A stretch of 64,000 nt of DNA from Rosa chinensis (lineage: Eukaryota > Streptophyta > Magnoliopsida > Rosales > Rosaceae), in assembly GCF_002994745.2 (NCBI RefSeq), contig NC_037091.1, positions 39,430,112-39,494,111 on the forward strand, in the 5' to 3' direction. Under the pieces are notes generated by a model. That model did no database searches and was not told the origin of the DNA. It saw nothing but the letters and a program-made list of their open reading frames with translations. This document shows, in pieces, positions 54,421 through 64,000 of this stretch. The position numbers were made by a program, and so were the translations under genes. Numbering within the stretch: position 1 is the first letter of the stretch; each line of letters starts with the position of its first letter.

Positions 54421-55925
54421 TATGTTGTTACCTTTAATTGGTCCCTTTCCCCCTCGGTTCAAACTTTAGACACATTGGACTTGTTTGGCATCATTCCTTT
54501 TGCTGTTAAATTTGGTAAACTTATAATCTTATTGCTTTTTCAACTTTAGTTTAGCTGTATAAGTAACTGGAAGTTCTAATTAAACATGTACGTAATCCTT
54601 AACACATGTAGTTTAATTTGATGGATTCATGTTTTACGTAGTTACATAGGTTTTTACCATCAATAATCTATAAATCATTTATTTCTATGATTGTTGTCAT
54701 GAACTGATGACTTAGAAGTTACTTACTTTTGACTTGAATATATATGTTACTTGCCATGCCAGTAGTAACGTACTCTTATTCTAATTGAAATGAATGAAAG
54801 GAATGGCTGGTTATATAATTGAAATAAATAATGGAATTAATATATGTTGAAGGAACTAATAAGATTTTGACCCTTGAAGCTATAAGACAAGTGAATGTAA
54901 AGTGTTCAACAGCTTTTTATTATTTGAGGTTCAAGAGTTGTAAACTACATTTGAGTAACAAGACACACTTTAGAGTGCATGCAGATTATAAGAATGTTGA
55001 TACACATCAGCTAAACATTGATGTCTATTTCAGTAAGCAACCGATGTCTCGTTAAGTGATGTCTAATGTCATGCATTTAGACATCGATTTTTGCCCCATG
55101 TCTACATCATATTTAGACAACACAAATTTACAAGAAAATGATGTCCTGTATATACTACAAACCCATCACTACCTAGAATTATTGATGTCTAAGCACCAAC
55201 TTCTGATGTCTGACATTACTTTAACATCAGCGAGTTTTTCACCTAATGTGCACTACTTCAAAAAGTTAATCACACAACACCAATCACACAACGGAACAGA
55301 AATCATCTGTTGTGTGTTTAAGTAAAGTCTATTGTACAACGGTATTAGTAATGTTATATTGTGTGAATGTCAACAAAATGATAACTTTTTTATCATAACT
55401 ACATTACACAACGAAATTAAGTATTTTCCGTTGTCTGAGTCTTAGAAAATTTAGCGGCAGATTTCCCTCCACTCTGGAGTCTTGGTTGCCTCTTGAAATC
55501 TGAAATTTGGGCTACTAGGCACAACGGTGCTTAAGATTTTCGTTGTGTGATTGAAAACTAGGCGCCAAATTTTGAGGAAGCTTACTTGAATGTCGCAAGC
55601 TGTAGAAATTAGACAACAGATTTAAGCTATTCTGTTGTGTGAAGAAGGAACATAGGCGGTAACATTTTGAGCCAAAATGTTGTAGGCGGCATGTTTCCCT
55701 CCGTGTTTCCAAATTTTGATTTTATGTACAGCACTCATACAACGGATGGTGAGCTTTCTGTTGTGGGAGTGACTTTGAGAATGTTTTTAAGTTTAATCGT
55801 CATGCCGCATCGTGTCCAAAAGAAAGAAGAAAACAAAACAAAATCTCAGAATAGCCTCAGAATACAAACTATCAACCCTCTCTCGACCCCCTCTCTCGAC
55901 ATACAAACTATCAACCCTCATAATA

Positions 55926-56437
55926 GCCTCTCCATCCCCTGCGTCTCCTCCCCCATGGACACAGTCACCGAGTCCCACATGGCAGTCTCCATGGCCGCCC
56001 TCGGCGGCATCGTCATCCTCCACTCCAACGCCGCCTCCTCCGACCAGGCCGCCATGGTCAGATCCGTCAAGGCCCACCGCGTCCCCCTCCTCTCCGCCCC
56101 CGTCTTCATGTCCCGCGGAGACCGCATCCACAACAACAACGTTTTCGACCACAGCGCCAATCCCTACGTCCTCGTCACTGAGTCCGGCGCCCCCAGCTCC
56201 AAGCTTTTGGGCTACATGGCGAGCCGCGATTGGGTGAAGCTGGCGAACAAGGAGGTCAAGATTTACGATTACATGGTTAGCTGTAAGGACATGGTTTTGC
56301 CTTGGAGCTCCGATTTGGGGAAGATTGAGGAGTTCATGGCGGATAAAGGCCGGGACGTGGCGGCGACGGTGAGGGACGACGAGGTTGTCGACGTTGTGGG
56401 GAAGGAGGACGTGGAGTCCATCAATGAGGTAGACCTC
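55926..56437 (+). pseudogene. Inosine-5'-monophosphate dehydrogenase fragment (captured)
   Basis: An open frame reads SLSIPCVSSPMDTVTESHMA, AALGGIVILHSN, PYVLVTESG, SKLLGYMASRDW, EVKIYDYMVSCKDMVLPW and VVDVVGKEDV. This is the N-terminal barrel segment followed by the CBS-domain insert of plant IMP dehydrogenase, the rate-limiting enzyme of guanine nucleotide synthesis. The catalytic cysteine loop and the second half of the barrel are missing. The GC-rich coding composition contrasts with the AT-rich flanks. A 48-bp tandem duplication (ESINEVDLRFFRF, units at 56414 and 56462) follows. The frame is open from 55667 to 56578, so a chimeric peptide is conceivable. Confidence 0.85.
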
Positions 56438-56509
56438 AGATTCTTTCGTTTCACCGGCGCCGAGTCCATCAATGAGGTAGACCTCAGATTCTTTCGTTTC
56501 TTCATGAAT
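56414..56509 (+). repeat. 48-bp in-frame tandem duplication
   Basis: Units at 56414 and 56462, each encoding ESINEVDLRFFRF plus three linker residues. It spans the end of the IMP dehydrogenase fragment. Confidence 0.9.
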
Positions 56510-56678
56510 TTGGTGTGGGTCTTTTCTAAATTGGGTTTAATTACTTCTTTGAAGCATTGGAATTTAGGGATTTATTGATTCTTGAATTTTAGGGCTTCTT
56601 CAATCTTTGGATTTTGTGAATCAGTGTTTGTGGTTGTTCATCTTGGCACTGCGTTTTGGTAATGCTTGTTGCTTTTAG

Positions 56679-57031
56679 GCATTCGTCTTGGCTGCTCATC
56701 ATCTCATTTGCTGTTCAACGAAGGTATGCTAGCTTCTTTATCATCGATCTTTGTCATCTCAGTACCATCAAGATTGCAATACTGCTCATAGCAAAAGTTT
56801 TTACAGTACGTTCTTTGGGTCTTCTTATGGCTTCACTGGCACATGGAAGGAAGCTCTTGAATGGGGTAAGGCAAAATTACACTTCTGTTTTGTGTTTAAA
56901 ATTGCGTTCTGGTATTATGGTGTGCCAAAGGTTGCTTACCTATTTGTTTCTTGCAGCTTGTTATTTCGCTTTTGCTTCCATGTTTGATATTCTCTCAACT
57001 CAGACAAGCAATCATTGGGGAGAAAATTCTC
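56679..57031 (+). pseudogene. Exon-like segments of unrecognised origin in CACTA element 2
   Basis: Three blocks have plausible splice borders. The first follows TTGCTTTTAG and ends before GTATGC (AFVLAAHHLICCSTK). The second follows CATCTCAG at about 56761 (YHQDCNTAHSKSFYSTFFGS, SYGFTGTWKEALEW). The third follows TTGCAG and ends before GTAAGAG near 57037. They look like pieces of a real gene with introns, but I do not recognise the protein. No function is assigned. Confidence 0.4.
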
Positions 57032-57249
57032 GAGTGGTAAGAGCTATTTCTGCTGGTCCATGATTCCAATATCATTTTTCTATTTACCTCATCTTTGAAG
57101 TCGCAGTAACTTTCTTTGTATATACGATGTGAATATCTTTTGTTTCCTTACTTGAGCAATTCGAAGTCATGGAGTTCTTTTATTGCTTTTCAGATTTTGA
57201 AACTTGGTTAGAAGTTTTAGTAATGGTATCTAGTTTGACAAGAACTATC

Positions 57250-57560
57250 TTACTTTTTGCCACTATATATTTCGGAGCTGCGTACTTATGAATCCCTCCA
57301 TGTTTCACATGCATCTTTAATTGCATTGACCGTTTCCTCTCGACTGTGTTCATTCCCGATGTCTTTAGATCAATAACTGGGATTTGAAGTTTGACACCAT
57401 TTTCTGGTGCTTTGTTCTTTACAGTCTCTGGTGGATGGATGAAAATTCTGGGAATCTTGGATACCTCAGAGTCTGAAAGCCCTTTGACACCAATTTTCAG
57501 GTCATCAAAAGCATACAATTCTTTTTATTTTTCTGCAGTACTGTATTCCTCATCTGCCAT
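57250..57560 (-). pseudogene. 1-aminocyclopropane-1-carboxylate oxidase homolog fragment (captured)
   Basis: Minus strand from 57560: MADEEYSTAEK, stop, then FDDLKIGVKGLSDSEVSKIP, RIFIHPPET and QIPVIDLK. This is the N-terminal non-heme dioxygenase segment of plant ACC-oxidase-homolog proteins (2-oxoglutarate/Fe(II) oxygenase superfamily). After a frameshift the sequence continues as ETVNAIKDACETW. The HxD...H iron site is not included. The stop, the frameshift and the missing catalytic half make it inert. Confidence 0.8.
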
Positions 57561-58616
57561 CTTAACTTTGTTGGTTAGTTGAGAGGTTTTGGCTGGAACT
57601 GTGTGAGAAGATGCCTATGCCTTTTGAAGGTAAACAAGGTTTCACAAGGTGCATGGTTCTGTTTGTGAGTGAGGAAACTTGGAAACTACTGCCTATTTTA
57701 TATGCAATGGAGAACGCAAAGTGATCCTACTCTTAACAAGGAACACTAACTCAGGTTCTTTTTTTCATATTTCATACTATGAAAGTCGACTAATCAATTA
57801 ATCTGCATATCATTATCTGATCACAAAGTTAAGAGGATTGATTCATTACTTTCATCCATTTATTGTAATTAGTATGTTGTCTTTCAATTCCAATATTATG
57901 TAAATCAAGCTTCTTACCTTAGATGGATGCACAGCTCTGATACCATAAAGAACAGAAGAAGAAGATAGGAATTAAACTGATATTCGTGGGCTCACAAGGT
58001 ATTTGGTTCTGTTTGTCTACATTCATATATTTATGTATATTTAGCTGAACTTTAGTGTATGTATGAGTTCTGACAAAAGAGGGATCAGATTCTCTCCTCT
58101 TGGACTGAATATCCTTTTGGTTATTGTGAGTTGATTCACTTTCACTCTTATTTCTCAGTTTTTTACTTTTTATTGTTTGTTTGTGCCATTCTGTGTTTTA
58201 GGGCACTGAAATTTGTGTATAAATAAACCCTAAAGAATTAAGATTGATGGTTTTGGGGATCAAACTAAGCAAAAATGTTTTCCGGTATGAATTGTGTTGT
58301 TTGTGCAAATCATAGTGATCACTTTCGAGCTGAAAGAGATTAATCGAATGGATAACTCTGTGCTTACAGAGTTACAGGAGCAGAGTTATTTCTTCAAACA
58401 AGTTCGTTGCAATTTAAAGAGTTGTGCTAGTTTTTAAATCAGATAGTATGATATCTTCAGACCAAGAAAAAAGAAGGGATCATGATATCTGATATGAAAG
58501 ACATCGTAGATTATTCATTATGAACTTCGATTGTATATTTGACTTTGAATGCATATTTCAATTAGCATATTCTGGCTGGCTGTAACTGACAGAATACAAT
58601 TTCACTGTCTCTGAAG

Positions 58617-59628
58617 GTTTATAATGGGGTTCTTTCTTGGTGGCATCCCCTGGTATATTGGAACTTTTATTTTACTTTGTGTGAGGGTGGACTACAGAGA
58701 AAAACCTAGATATGTTGCATGCACATTAGCAGTAAGTTTTCCTTCATTTCATTTTACGTGCTAACTGCTAAGTAATGTTTTCTAATCAAATATATCCCTG
58801 TATATTTATAACTGTGATTATTTTGTAATGATGGATTTCCAGAAGCAGTTTTCTTTGTTGTTTGCGTTTCCTCATAAGTACAGTTCCATGTTCATGAATT
58901 GGCAAATAGCTTCGATCTTCACGTTCTTGAATTTTGCCACCAAGGTTACAGAGTGGTTGTATGCGTATCTAGTTTTTGTTGATATTCTATTCAAACTCAG
59001 GATAAGCTTAATGATATAAGGGAATTTTGCATATATTATAGAAACTGGCATTTTGGATTAGAACATAGTGTTGATTATGATTGTTTGGAAAGTTTGTGTT
59101 CCAGTCAAGTTTGTTGTAGCGTGCAATTTGCCTGAACTTCTGGTAGTCCTTTAAAATTTGTGTGCTTGCAATATATATTGCAGCTGTATCTGTTCTGCCT
59201 GTTTGAAGCTACATACCATTTTAGGGATTTGTTTAATTAGTTCATGGCACCATATTCATATAATAGGACAGTTTAAACCTATCACGCAATGTGCACATCT
59301 TGCTACTTATGAGCCTTGTTAGTCGTAAGGGTAATTCTAGGTGCATGTCTGAGGTTTCCTGTTCTCCTCATGTCTGTTTGTGAAAGTAGAAAATGCAGTT
59401 GGAGGCATGCAGCCCGTTTTTCTTTAGCTTATCCTGTATTCATCCCTTATCCAGTACTTAAATGTTTTCGTTTGTGAAAGTTGAGTGTATTCGTCTTTCT
59501 TGGTTTCTCTAAAGTGAGGTTTTTATACATTTCGTGCCCTAACATGGAACTATATACTTTATTTTCAGTCAATTATTGCAGTGCTAGCTATCACTCGTGG
59601 CGTTACAAAGCGAACTCACAACTGGTGA
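58617..59628 (+). pseudogene. 60S ribosomal protein L18a-like protein, last two exons (captured)
   Basis: Exon 58617-58731 encodes GFFLGGIPWYIGTFILLCVR followed by VDYREKPRYVACTLA, a membrane-type segment. It is followed by a GTAAGT donor and an 838-bp intron, then exon 59569-59628 after TTTTCAG, encoding IIAVLAITRGVTKRTHNW and a stop. This matches the C-terminus of plant L18a-like proteins, small membrane proteins despite the name. Intron retention shows capture from genomic DNA. The N-terminal half is missing, so it is probably not functional, though these two exons have no internal stop. Confidence 0.8.
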
Positions 59629-60565
59629 GGATAATATGGACAACAAGCTTGATTCTCTGTTTGTACCTAGAATAGAAGCAGTTGGATGGCTATTGTTAAA
59701 TTATACATATTGGTTTTTCTGTTGTTGCAAATTCTTGACAGAGTATTGGGTGTTTTGTATCTATAAATATGGTTTTCTGTTTCTCCAAACTTGAAAGCAA
59801 CATTCACAGTATACTAACTTAGATGAATGTATGGATGATTGATAAATACTAGCTCTTTTGGTACATGCTTGAATTAGAGTACTTCAGTACTTAATATATA
59901 GAGCATTATTTTTGTGCAAATATTCCAGGTAAATAATCAATAATGAACGAACAATAGTAAATTAAATTACGTTGTATGAATACGCATGTCGTCAGTCACA
60001 CAACAAACCACTTATAATCACACAATAGTATCTATAAAATTATGTCGTCACATTAGTACTCACACAACAGAATAAATGGGTATCAGTTGTCCAATGTTAA
60101 ATCACACAACGGTATAGAAACAATGTGTTGTATGACTTGTGAAGAATTCAACACTGAGCCTCACACATACAACAGTTACTTATGATACCTGTTGTGTGAA
60201 GGAACAACCAACAACAGTCGCCATATATTTATGTTGTATGATAAGTTAACCAACAACAGCGTGTACTTACTTCTGTTGTCTGAGTGTTATTTTCTGTTGT
60301 GTGAGAAGTTAACCAACAACAGCATGTGCTTACTTCTGTTGTCTGATCACCATCGAAAATGCGCCGCATCCAATTTCTGGCATTGGCATGTGCAGAATTG
60401 GTGCAACGGTTATAAGCAATGCGTTGTGTCTATGATATTCAGATAACGGTGTTTCACCGTTGTGTGAGTGTGCTCATCACACAACATCGAGATAGACGAC
60501 AGACATGGTCCACATCACACAACAGATTTCCACCGTTGTGTGATGCAGTTTTTGTAGTAGTGGTG

Positions 60566-62560
60566 TAATCCTGAAACCAAATCAGTGTTTTGCTTATATT
60601 TGATGTCTAAGAAGAATTTGACATCAGTTATTTACTAGTTTCTGTTTACATATGCATCTTTACATCAATATCTGTAATTAAATCTATTGTTATCTAGTCT
60701 TTTGGCATCCCTTTGTAACTTAAATTTTTACTGTAGAAATAATATAACTTTTGTACTTCAAGATGAGATTAATACAACCATTTACATACTAAGAGAGCAC
60801 TTCTTATTGCTCAGATTAAAAAGAGACTAACAGTAAATTGAGATTAATAAGAAATATGATTTATTAGCATAAAAAAACAGATACAATAAAGAGGGGGACA
60901 TAAGGCCTTACCTCTTAGTACAAAAAACAAAAACAACTTGCATAATGGGAAGCAATAAAAGTTCAATTGATCAAAATTAAATATCTTGGCTATCGAAATC
61001 AAGTTGGTACCCAAGAATTAATATAATTAAAATGTTACATGAATATATAAGCACCCTTGGAATGAGAGAAGAACAGCTCTTCCTTGCACAAAACAGAGCA
61101 GAAAATCCTCTTGCAAATCCAACAGAACAGCAACCGCTCCTTGCATTATCCCGTGAAACCAATGCAACAAGTAAAATAATGTCTAAACACATAAGCTTAG
61201 GAATAGATGCTGGAAAACAAACATCTAATATTTAATGACCAAAAGTACCATCAAGGCTACCTTGCCAAGGACATTCTTAGCAATTCAAGAAACAAAACAA
61301 AAAAAAATGCTTTTGTTAAAGTTCTCAAACTCAGTATGTTAGAGGAAGCTCAATTTCACTCCATAGCATAATTCTTATCGCCTTATTTAGTTAAACCCAC
61401 AGAAAGAAGTTAGTTAAATTAAAAATGATTAAGAAGCAAGTGTTTAAAACTTATACAAATTACAGATAACATAATAATTTATGGGTATAAATCGTCTATT
61501 GATTCAGCAAATCCATATATAACTTGTGGAGAGATCTCTCTGTTAGGAACAACTATTTATGGGTGAAATGTGTTGTCATCAAGTAAGTGTATGCAGTACA
61601 GTAACAAGCATAATGCATCATGTATTTCTTTATAACCATGTTTGATCAAGTAATAAAAGGAAAACTAGTGAAGATATTTATCTTCCTTTAACTAACTGAT
61701 CAGAATTAAAGCTATGTGACCAACTGGTTCTTTGGTTTATGATTTACTTTTAGATTGAAGTTTTACCTCTTCCTCAAAGGTAAACTAGTAATCCGATGAA
61801 TAGTCCCAACTTCTCTGCAAGAGATAAACACAAGCAACACTAGTATAAGTAGAATGAATGAATTGACGTATGAAAGACGCCCAAGAAATAAATTTAAAAA
61901 ACTGGAAAAAGATAAAGGCAAACCTTTTCAAAGGTCACTAAGAGAATCAAAATAATAAAAAGAAAAAGAAGAGTCTTGACTTGTCATCTATGAAATTTGT
62001 TCAAAACCAAAGGTATTCCTCAGACCCATAAGAGATAGGCTCTTTATCATGAATGGGGTAAATTCAAAATTTCAAATACATAATCCTCTGAGTAAACCTA
62101 CAAAGAACAGAGAAAATCTGACCCAATAGGATATTGAAAGTGTGAGACAAAGCTTTTGATTGTTCGGATCCAATTAAAAGATGTTTCCGCACCGAACGCC
62201 TTCACCTCATGTTGTATATCTGAATTTCAAAAGGCCCTGGGAAATCAAAGAAAACTTGCAGAAACTACGAAAATTCAAACCTTATTATTTCAACAGATGT
62301 AATGAATATAAAGAAGAAAGCCTAACTACCGAATTGAAAGAAATTGCAATCGAAGAATGACAGATTTGAGAAAACCAGAATAAAAAAGGCATAGCTTCAA
62401 AGAGAGTAAATCTCATATGAATTAAAGAAATTAACAATAGAAAAGGTATAGTAGAAGAGGAAGCTTACATCATCAAGGAGGACGAAGTCCGGGCTGCAGC
62501 TTGTGTTGGATTCAATTGTAACCAGAATTTGGTCTTTTGAGAAATTTTTGGCCTTTCATA
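60566..62560. other. Long stretch without a recognised gene
   Basis: AT-rich sequence to the right of CACTA element 2, within or next to the GATGTCTA-type element. A short minus-strand block at about 62530-62466 ends in a GTAAGC donor-like site after LNPTQAAARTSSSLMM or its alternative frame, and may be another captured 5' exon. I could not identify it. A single GTGACCAAC near 61718 resembles the CACTA element 1 subterminal motif. Confidence 0.4.
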
Positions 62561-62567
62561 ATTGCAG

Positions 62568-62588
62568 AGAGAGAGAGAGAGAGAGTGA
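62568..62588. repeat. Short (GA)n microsatellite
   Basis: About ten GA units in the leader-like sequence near 62.57 kb. Confidence 0.9.
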
Positions 62589-62900
62589 GAGATAGAAGGG
62601 GTAACCGAATGAAGGGAGAGATTGGGGTGACTGCAGTTCAGGTCTTCAGAACGTGGGCAATTTTTTTTTTCGTGAGAAGTTGGAAGTAATTTTAACAAAG
62701 GAGCACGCTCCGCTTTTTTAATTATGAGGTTCCCGCAATTCAAAAAAAGAATAACAATATCAAACGCTGGAAGGCCCGATGTCTATGGCCATATTAGAAA
62801 TCAGAAATAAAAGAATGCGATGTTAAAATATTTTTAACATCAGATTTTGATTAACCTGATGTCAATCAGGTGATGTCTATTAAGAGATTTGTAGCTGTAT

Positions 62901-63261
62901 AGGTTTGTATATTTGCATGCAATATGTCCTTTGTGGGATGCATGTACAGTATTTTTTTTTTTTCCAAGTTTTCACCAATTTGCATTATTGTGTTTTGAAC
63001 TTCAAATTACCTCTGGTTTTGTTTTTTTAATATTTGTTTTGAGTCAAATTGACTCATAAAATCTGCTCCTTAGGAACCAATAAACTATCTCTGATGGCAT
63101 GTTGATCAAATAAACTATGTTCACCATTTTTCCTTGGATGTGAGATATAGATAATTCCACTTCTAGTGCTTTGCTTCGGATATGCATTGCGAGAACAAAA
63201 AAGCTCGATAAGTTGTTTTAGTAAAAATAATTCTCTTTGCCATCTCTTTTTGTTTAAGTAT
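62901..63261. other. Spacer, nothing recognised
   Basis: AT-rich sequence between the CACTA-like right end and the copia LTR at the right edge. No coding or repeat structure was resolved. Confidence 0.4.
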
Positions 63262-64000
63262 AATGTATTTGAGAGAGATTGATGAGAGAGATGTGTTCTT
63301 ATTATTGAGAATAGGAGCCCTATATATAGGGATTACAAAGTGCTAGTTCTAATGTTACAAGGAATACCAATCCGTGTAGGATTGAGAAATCTAGAACCTT
63401 CTCTCCTATTGCTACTCCTAGTTTGATAAGGCACACTAAATCGATATTCCTTCAACACTCCCCCTTGTGCCGCTTCAAACTTGATGGTGACGCTTCATCC
63501 GTTGCCTCGTTAAAAACCTTGCCAGGTAACAAAAACCCTGTGGGATAAAAATAACCCTGGTCGAAGGACAAAAAGAGCACAACACGTCCTTCACTCTTCG
63601 AGATCGAACATGTAGACATCATAACTCCCCCTGATGTCGGTATCTCTCCCTGATTGCTATAATCGTGGGAGTTCGGATAACTTTCTCAATCCGATGCTCT
63701 TCACATGTTTCTCGAAGGTGGATTTAGGTAACGACTTAGTGAATAAGTCCGCTATATTATCCTCTGATCGGATTTGATTCACTTCAATCTTTAGAAGTGA
63801 TTGTTGTTGCTGATTATAAAAGAACTTAGGCGATATATGCTTGGTGTTGTCGCCCTTGATGAAACCTAACTTCATTTGTTCAATACAAGCTGCATTATCC
63901 TCATAAATGCATGTAGGTTCATTTGTGGTAGACTTCAAACCACAACTTCCTTGAATGTGTCGAATTACAGACCTTAGCCATACACATTCACGTACAGCTT
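63262..64000 (-). mobile_element. Ty1-copia retrotransposon D, 3' end, runs off the window
   Basis: The minus-strand reading shows RNase H, a spacer, the polypurine tract AAGGGGGAG and an LTR beginning TGTTGAAGG at 63457. The LTR ends somewhere near 63262; its outer edge is uncertain because the partner LTR is outside the window. It contains TATA-like CCTATATATAGG near 63320. The spacer carries CAAGGTTTTTAACGAGGC on the minus strand, a sequence also seen in degraded form next to copia B's 3' end, so D belongs to the same broad lineage. Confidence 0.8.
63657..63999 (-). CDS. Copia D RNase H, C-terminal part of pol (partial)
   Basis: The frame is open from the window edge to the stop at 63657: VRECVWLRSVIRHIQGSCG, CIYEDNAACIEQMKLG, TKHISPKFFYN, IRSEDNIADLFTKSLPKSTF and a short tail. 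These are the last blocks of copia RNase H: the EDN acid, the TKHI block and the D-LFTKSLP block, which together degrade the RNA of RNA-DNA hybrids during replication. Unlike the other copia remnants here it has no stop in the visible part, so element D may be younger or more intact. The true start is beyond the window. Confidence 0.8.
   Translation of the reverse strand, partial: AVRECVWLRSVIRHIQGSCGLKSTTNEPTCIYEDNAACIEQMKLGFIKGDNTKHISPKFFYNQQQQSLLKIEVNQIRSEDNIADLFTKSLPKSTFEKHVKSIGLRKLSELPRL

Larger units (their letters stand above)
55251..60562. mobile_element. CACTA element 2, multi-gene Pack-CACTA
   Basis: Termini CACTACTTCAAAAAGT (55251) and, in reverse, CACTACTACAAAAACT (60562) match closely, and the 3-bp duplication GTG sits at 55248-55250 and 60563-60565. 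Subterminal repeats based on CACACAAC / GTTGTGTG fill about 55270-55780 and 59970-60555. Between them are fragments of at least three host genes: IMP dehydrogenase (+), an ACC-oxidase homolog (-) and an L18a-like protein (+, with intron). No transposase is seen, so it depends on enzyme from elsewhere. Confidence 0.93.
54990..62900. mobile_element. CACTA-like element with GATGTCTA subterminal repeats, right end near 62900
   Basis: GATGTCTA and its complement TAGACATC, or TGACATCA, recur in both orientations at about 55000-55240, 60600-60640 and 62780-62890. This is typical subterminal structure of a CACTA-like element, interrupted by CACTA element 2. The left terminus is not resolved; it could lie near 54990 or be shared with the element starting at 53256. 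The stretch 60640-62780 contains no recognised gene. Confidence 0.45.

Noticed and set aside
55793..56160. Glycine/aspartate-rich minus-strand frames
   Set aside because: Antisense shadows of the GC-rich IMP dehydrogenase fragment, whose + strand frame has the real homology.
1..64000. tRNA, rRNA or organelle-derived sequence
   Set aside because: I looked for cloverleaf-like segments and conserved rRNA blocks and saw none; the only tRNA-related sites are primer-binding sequences of LTR elements.

Overview
The window is plant nuclear DNA, from a eudicot. The evidence is GT-AG introns, AT-rich intergenic sequence, two spliced GH28 polygalacturonase genes, L1 LINEs with an RNase H domain, Ty1-copia and Ty3-gypsy elements, MULE, CACTA and Harbinger transposons, and CT/GA microsatellites in 5' leaders. 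A Rosaceae-type genome is my guess from the general look of the repeats and genes; I could not test it.

Only two loci look like intact host genes: the paired polygalacturonase genes at 14.8-17.3 kb and 50.4-52.4 kb, on the + strand. They have the same five-exon structure, each encodes 468 residues, and they share promoter sequence. A third copy survives only as promoter plus exon 1 at about 20.9-21.15 kb. Two further host genes, both on the minus strand, are broken by retrotransposons. A mitochondrial bL32-type ribosomal protein gene (21.7-28.2 kb) carries a copia element in codon 6. An F-box/LRR gene (33.2-50.2 kb) is split by a 16-kb nested copia element and lacks its 5' end at the polygalacturonase duplication junction.

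Nearly everything else is transposons nested in transposons. From left to right these are: a CACTA end (1-539); an L1 3' part (885-3527) split by a MULE (1921-3306); a long-inverted-repeat element (about 3528-14214) holding a MAP-kinase fragment and invaded by a MULE (3561-5125), a minus-strand LINE (5338-6289), a gag-only gypsy element (6986-12558) and a MULE with a ribose-5-phosphate isomerase fragment (12570-14049); an LTR element with identical LTRs carrying a disulfide-isomerase cDNA piece (18052-20404); copia A (23198-28211); a MULE with an AGC-kinase fragment (29307-30731); old copia B (33593-49558), which contains a Harbinger element (35834-38688) and copia C (42678-49040), itself containing a 2.8-kb solo LTR (44931-47736); an L1 5' part (about 52690-53255); a nest of CACTA elements (53256 to about 62900); and a copia 3' end (63.26-64 kb).

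The unusual theme is the density of host-gene capture. Fragments of at least seven unrelated genes sit inside transposons: MAP kinase, ribose-5-phosphate isomerase, protein disulfide isomerase, AGC kinase, an endonuclease/exonuclease/phosphatase protein, and IMP dehydrogenase together with an ACC-oxidase homolog and an L18a-like protein in one CACTA element. All captured pieces I could read are truncated, stop-containing or frameshifted. Target-site duplications read directly from the sequence support most element boundaries; family names rest on recognised protein motifs and terminal structure, not on searches.
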